A stretch of DNA of 38,583 nt from an uncultured Clostridia bacterium (lineage in GTDB: Bacteria; Bacillota; Clostridia; TANB77; CAG-508): NCBI GenBank assembly GCA_944388765.1, contig CALXKA010000010.1, positions 1 through 38,583 of the forward strand, written 5' to 3'. The translations under genes and the position numbers were made by a program. Under the pieces are notes generated by a model. That model did not search any database. It was given only the letters and a program-made list of their open reading frames with translations, and was not told the DNA's origin. Below are positions 35,007 to 38,583 of this stretch, one piece after another (within the stretch, counting starts at the first letter, position 1; the number at the start of each line of letters is the position of its first letter).

Positions 35007-36597
35007 TTATTTATACCATCCTTCGATTCCATAAAATGAACTAAACCAATTTGGTGTTAATTCACCTACTAATCCAGAATTATATGCAACCGTATATTTG
35101 CTATTGTATAAACTTAAATAAGGTACATCTGATTTATATATTTCTATCAAACGGTTATATTTTTCTTTTAATATATTTTCATCTGTTGTATTTTTAACTT
35201 CATTCATAATATTTATAATTTCATCATTTGAATAATTTGATAAATTTCCATCTCCAAAAAAGGTTGTTAAATCTGGACTTGTAGACAGAGTTAGTGTGCA
35301 TAACGCTATATCATAATTTTTATTATTTATTCTACTTGTATATTCTTCATCACTTACTTGCACAACATTTATTCTAATTCCCTGAGACTCCAATTGTGTT
35401 TTAATATTTTCAGCAACAGAAACCCTTGCTGAATCACTTGATTTCACCAATAAATTTAATTCTATTCTTTGTGTTCTACGATTTTCAGTTTTTTGCCAAT
35501 AATTCGAACGGCTATATGTCCATCCAGCTTCCTCCAAAACTCGTTTTGCTTGCTCTGTATTATATCCACTACTTGTGTCTGTATTTTGACAAAGCCTGCT
35601 ACCATAGTCTAATGGAAAACTACTTGTTATACATTGATTATTAAATACAGTTGAAACTATATTATCTTTATCTATTGAATATGAAATAGCTCTTCTTACT
35701 TCCTGTCTTGATAATAATTCATTTTGCATATTAAAAGCTAAAAAAGTATGATTTCTTCCTTTAATTTCTTTTGGAGTATATCCAATAGTTCCTATGTATT
35801 CTGCTAAATTCGTATTATCTGTTGCAACTAAATCTAAATTTCCTATTTTAAAGCTGTTATATAATTCTCCTATTGATGAGTATAAATTTACTATAATTTT
35901 TTCTAATGTTAGTGGTTTCTCTTTTATATTCCACCAAGATGTATTTTTTTCTAAAACTATATTTGATGATTCTACTGTTGTAATTTTATATTTTCCAGTT
36001 CCAATTGGTTGACTATTTTTTGCTGTTGTGGAAAAATCTTCTCCTTCATAATTATCTTTTGATAATATTGGGAATGTTAAATAATACTCAAAAAAAGGAA
36101 CATCCCTATCAAGATTTATTTTTACAGTATAGTCATCTATAACGTCTACTCCCACAACATATTGAACATTATATGAATATATCGAAGATATTTCTTTTAA
36201 TCTATCAATCGTAAAACGTACATCTTCTGATGTAAATCTTTGGCCATCTGACCATCTAACATTTTCTCTTAATTTAACCAAATATGAATTATCACTTTGC
36301 TTTGCCCATTCTGTTGCTAAACAAGCTTCTGGCTTATAATCAGATGTCAAATTTACTAATGGTTCATATATCAATTTTGTAATATCTTGCACATTTTTGT
36401 TATTACTAAGAATTGGGTTTATTGTATCAAACCCGAGCTATTCCTAATCTAATTTCCCTGACTTGTTCTTCTTCTGATGATGTTGCTTCTTCTTCTAACT
36501 GTTCATTTTGCTGTTCTTCTCTCATTTTTAATACAGCAAAAATCAATATTGCTATTATGAAAACAATAAAAATATATTTCACCCAATTTGATTTCAT
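35007..36597 (-). CDS. Oligopeptide-binding ABC transporter protein, needs a +1 frameshift
   Basis: Extracellular solute-binding protein of family 5 (OppA/DppA type). The first frame (ATG 36597) gives an N-terminal membrane helix (YIFIVFIIAILIFAVL), a Glu-rich linker and EIRLGIA, then CGG at 36433-36435 and a stop two codons later. Skipping the C continues as GFDTINPILSNN and then the whole binding domain: EPLVNLT, LRENVRWSDGQRFTSEDV, RRAISYSIDKDNIV, and the C-terminal lobe. Restored length 529 residues. There is no lipobox cysteine; the helix is the anchor. No permease or ATPase genes are beside it. GAAAGGA precedes the ATG. Confidence 0.92.
36433..36435 (-). other. +1 frameshift site at CGG in the peptide-binding gene
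   Basis: Minus-strand context ATA GCT CGG GTT TGA in the zero frame; the C is skipped and translation resumes at GGG TTT GAT (Gly-Phe-Asp). Confidence 0.88.
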
Positions 36598-36712
36598 ACT
36601 TCTATGTTCCTTTCTTTTAAGGCTTCAAATATTTATTTCTATTCTTAGCCTATCATACATTAAATCTACTAAAATTTCAAGATATTTATTTTAATTTATA
36701 TCAAATATCAAA

Positions 36713-36740
36713 AACAGACTGCCAATATTAACAGTCTGTT
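36713..36740 (-). terminator. Terminator of spoVS
   Basis: AACAGACTG/CAGTCTGTT perfect arms with a T run on the minus strand. Confidence 0.85.
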
Positions 36741-36764
36741 ATTTCTATCTTCTTTATCCCTATA

Positions 36765-37028
36765 CTATGTTCGTGATTCTACTATCAATTTTATACCAGT
36801 TCTATCTTCACCTTCTACCTCAACTTCTGCAAAGGCTGGTATACAGATCAAGTCTACTCCTGCTGGTGCAACAAATCCTCTTGCTATTGCAACTGCTTTT
36901 ACAGCTTGATTTAAAGCTCCTGCTCCAATTGCCTGCATTTCTGCCTTGTTTGATTCTTTTACTAATCCAGCAATTGCTCCTGCTACTGAATTAGGATTTG
37001 ATTTTGATGAGATTTTTAAAATTTCCAT
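36765..37028 (-). CDS. spoVS: Stage V sporulation protein S
   Basis: A small Alba-like sporulation protein of 87 residues. The sequence is strongly conserved: MEILKISSKSNPNSVAGAIA, GAGALNQAVKAVAIARGFVAP, and DLICIPAFAEVEVEGEDRTGIKL. It acts in stage V of sporulation and possibly binds nucleic acid. GGAGG before the ATG. It follows ymdB after 214 bases, the same order as in Bacillus, but with its own promoter. Confidence 0.97.
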   Translation of the reverse strand: MEILKISSKSNPNSVAGAIAGLVKESNKAEMQAIGAGALNQAVKAVAIARGFVAPAGVDLICIPAFAEVEVEGEDRTGIKLIVESRT

Positions 37029-37079
37029 TCTCTTTTTCCTCCTACTAATTTATTTTTTGTTGCAACTTTTACGATTTTT

Positions 37080-37108
37080 ATTTTACAATATTTGGAAGTA
37101 GTTGTAAA
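37080..37108 (-). promoter_or_regulatory. Promoter of spoVS
   Basis: -35 TTTACA (37103-37108), 17-base spacer, -10 TAAAAT (37080-37085). This is sigma-A-like; no clear sigma-H site was found in the 214-base gap, which holds nothing else I could identify. Confidence 0.5.
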
Positions 37109-37242
37109 GCATTTTTTGGAAATTTTTTACAAAACTCATCGCATATTTTATTAGTATTCGACATATTTTTGCAATAATTATAAATTAATATTTGAATAAG
37201 ATATTTTTCAAATTTTTTCTTATTTTATCTCTCATCATAACT

Positions 37243-38013
37243 TTAAATATTTATCCTTTTTATAGATTTTACTTTATTAATATTATCATCAATATCAAAA
37301 ACAACTCCATTTAATATACATTCTCCTGGCGCTATTTTATATCTTTCTGGTAATGTAGTTTCAAATCTCTTTAATGATGCTTTTATGTCCATTCCAATTA
37401 CGGAATATTTTGGTCCTGTCATTCCTATATCTGTAATATATCCTGTCTTATTAGGTAATACTTTTTCGTCTGCTGTTTGAACATGTGTATGTGTACCAAA
37501 TATTGCTGTTACTTTACCATCTAGGAAATATCCCATTGCAATTTTTTCAGCTGTTGCTTCTGCATGAAAATCAACAAAAATCATATCTACCTCTTTTTTT
37601 AGTCTATCAACTATATCATTTACTACAATAAATGGATTTTCAGAAAGAACATTAATATCAACTCTTCCTATTAAATTTATAACTGCTATTTTTTTATCTT
37701 TACATTGATAAATACCATATCCTTTTCCAACTACTCCTTTTGGATAATTAGCTGGTCTTATTAATTTTGGATGATCTATAAACTTAAAAATATCTTTTTT
37801 CCCCCATGTATGATTACCCATTGTTATTACATCAACTTTACAAGATAATATATCATTAAAATTTTGCTCTGTCATTCCCATTCCTTCTGCCGCATTTTCG
37901 CCATTTACAATAACAAAATCTATATTTTCTTCTTCTTTTATATTTTCTATTTCTTTTTTCATTTTTTTAATTCCAGCATTACCTACTAAATCACCTATTG
38001 CTAAAACTTTCAT
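37243..38013 (-). CDS. ymdB: YmdB-type metallophosphoesterase
   Basis: A cytoplasmic phosphodiesterase of 256 residues; Bacillus YmdB acts on cyclic nucleotides and affects biofilm and motility choices. Metal-binding motifs in order: GDLVGNAG, NGENAAEGMG, GNHTWG, DFHAEATAEK and GTHTHVQTAD. The rny gene that usually precedes it is not present in the window. GGAAGGA lies before the ATG. It is upstream of spoVS, as in Bacillus. Confidence 0.95.
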   Translation of the reverse strand: MKVLAIGDLVGNAGIKKMKKEIENIKEEENIDFVIVNGENAAEGMGMTEQNFNDILSCKVDVITMGNHTWGKKDIFKFIDHPKLIRPANYPKGVVGKGYGIYQCKDKKIAVINLIGRVDINVLSENPFIVVNDIVDRLKKEVDMIFVDFHAEATAEKIAMGYFLDGKVTAIFGTHTHVQTADEKVLPNKTGYITDIGMTGPKYSVIGMDIKASLKRFETTLPERYKIAPGECILNGVVFDIDDNINKVKSIKRINI

Positions 38014-38043
38014 CTTTTAATCATTCCTTCCTAAATTAGTTTT

Positions 38044-38072
38044 ATAATACTACACTTTCTTCTTTTGTGCAA
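38044..38072 (-). promoter_or_regulatory. Promoter of ymdB
   Basis: -35 TTGCAC (38067-38072), 17-base spacer, -10 TATTAT (38044-38049). Confidence 0.5.
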
Positions 38073-38075
38073 GTT

Positions 38076-38105
38076 TTGAGCCAGTTTAAATTTAAACTGG
38101 CTCAA
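38076..38105 (-). terminator. Perfect palindrome after the 38129 gene
   Basis: 30-base perfect palindrome, TTGAGCCAGTTTAAA and its complement, directly before the ymdB promoter. Probably a terminator, though the T tail is weak. Confidence 0.65.
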
Positions 38106-38128
38106 TTTCGTTCATAGATAGGTATTTA

Positions 38129-38425
38129 TTAACTTTTTACTTTTCCAAAAGGATACTCATCTGACATAAGGAATTTCTTAGCAACTTCTATATTCTTCTG
38201 CATTTCCTCTTCTGAAAAATCTTTTTCTTTTATACCGGTTATATCAACGCCATCATTTTTGGCTCTGCTGACATCTCCATCTGTTATTCTAGCAGGACAA
38301 CCCAATGGTTTTTCCCCCTTAGAATATTGAGAATATTCATACTTAAAACCAGTATTTAGAAAAATAATGTACCAGTTTTTAACGGAGTTTACATCAATTA
38401 TAACATCTGCATACTCTAAATACAT
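38129..38425 (-). CDS. Unknown small protein, 98 residues
   Basis: I do not recognise it. It starts MYLEYADVIIDVNSVKNWYIIF, followed by a conserved-looking core with GCPARITDGDVSRAKNDGVDIT and a helical C end (EEEMQKNIEVAKKFLMSDEYP). No membrane segment. The start is ATG 38425 behind AGGAGGAG; a longer reading frame to 38509 has no ribosome site. It has a strong promoter and a palindromic terminator. Confidence 0.65.
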   Translation of the reverse strand: MYLEYADVIIDVNSVKNWYIIFLNTGFKYEYSQYSKGEKPLGCPARITDGDVSRAKNDGVDITGIKEKDFSEEEMQKNIEVAKKFLMSDEYPFGKVKS

Positions 38426-38480
38426 ATAACTCCTCCTATCTATTTTTCTACATATATCTCTATATCTATGAACTTCACAT

Positions 38481-38509
38481 ATTATATACCCTTTTTTGAC
38501 ATTTTTCAA
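38481..38509 (-). promoter_or_regulatory. Promoter of the 38129 gene
   Basis: -35 TTGAAA (38504-38509), 17-base spacer, -10 TATAAT (38481-38486). Confidence 0.65.
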
Positions 38510-38514
38510 TCATG

Positions 38515-38583
38515 ACCACCTGTAAAACAGGTGGTTTGCTCTTAGCCTAGAAGGCTTTTGTACTGGCACTTCTGGGCTTAAGC
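38515..38583. repeat. Hairpin cluster at the right edge, possible IS200/IS605-type end
   Basis: ACCACCTG-TAAAA-CAGGTGGT (38515-38535) is a perfect hairpin, followed by AGCCT/AGGCT (38544-38556) and further short repeats to the edge. The base composition is richer in GC than the flank. Subterminal hairpins like these mark the ends of IS200/IS605 elements, but no transposase is in the window. Confidence 0.4.

Noticed and set aside
35007..36392. Peptide-binding protein starting at an internal codon at 36392
   Set aside because: It would lack an export signal and the conserved start of the domain; the anchor and first residues lie just upstream in the other frame.
17445..36597. The four frameshifts as sequencing or assembly errors
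   Set aside because: None lies in a homopolymer, all have the same T-CGG form with the extra C in the same place, all fall on an in-frame CGG, and the many TGG and out-of-phase CGG sites in other genes are not affected. Random errors would not pick one codon.
17445..36597. Simple reassignment of CGG to another amino acid
   Set aside because: Reassignment keeps the frame; here the frame must change at every CGG to restore the protein.

Overview
The window is one contiguous piece of a very AT-rich, low-GC, endospore-forming Firmicutes chromosome, most likely from the class Clostridia. The evidence is the sporulation gene set (cotJA-cotJB-cotJC, spoVS, spoVB, gerW/ytfJ, a dacF-type carboxypeptidase, sigH), the T-box ahead of thrS, strong GGAGG ribosome sites and near-consensus TTGACA/TATAAT promoters. 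No rRNA operon, prophage or CRISPR array is visible. Most genes run on the minus strand.

Layout. 1-4.4 kb: a tyrosine recombinase, a PF06541-type membrane protein, an ER-type signal peptidase, an unknown gene, and a sortase convergent with a small LPKTG surface protein. 4.5-9.2 kb: ychF, a small unusual membrane-protein gene, then thrS with its T-box, a tRNA-Thr(GGT) and sigH. 9.2-13.9 kb: a membrane-anchored GH18/SH3 glycosidase, an AlkD-like repair protein and two glycosyltransferases. 14.0-17.3 kb: the cotJ operon, diacylglycerol/undecaprenol kinase, a DUF308 protein, rpmF and a DUF5662 protein. 17.4-25.4 kb: asnB on plus, then on minus a five-gene operon read miaB, unknown, HTH protein, mutS, unknown. 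25.5-30.3 kb: an unknown gene, rpmE, a 48-residue membrane protein, spoVB, a VanW-like gene and dacF. 30.3-33.7 kb: a minus operon of HAD phosphatase, recX, scpA, DUF2953 and gerW. 33.8-38.6 kb: recA, a peptide-binding protein, spoVS, ymdB, an unknown gene, and hairpins at the right edge that resemble an insertion-sequence end.

Main discovery. Four genes (asnB, dacF, a Cof-type HAD phosphatase and an oligopeptide-binding protein) are each interrupted by a +1 frameshift. All four shifts fall exactly on an in-frame CGG codon preceded by T. In each case, skipping the C and resuming at GGN (glycine) restores a family-typical protein. Reading every gene by eye, I found no other in-frame CGG among roughly ten thousand codons. 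About thirty CGG trinucleotides do occur inside genes, all in the other two phases. CGT and CGA are used as ordinary arginine codons. The simplest reading is that CGG is not a normal arginine codon in this organism but a +1 frameshift signal (NNU-C-GGN), perhaps because the tRNA that reads CGG is missing, or because CGGN is read as a four-base glycine codon.

The remaining genes form ordinary housekeeping, sporulation and DNA-repair neighbourhoods. All calls were made by reading; no database or folding program was used.
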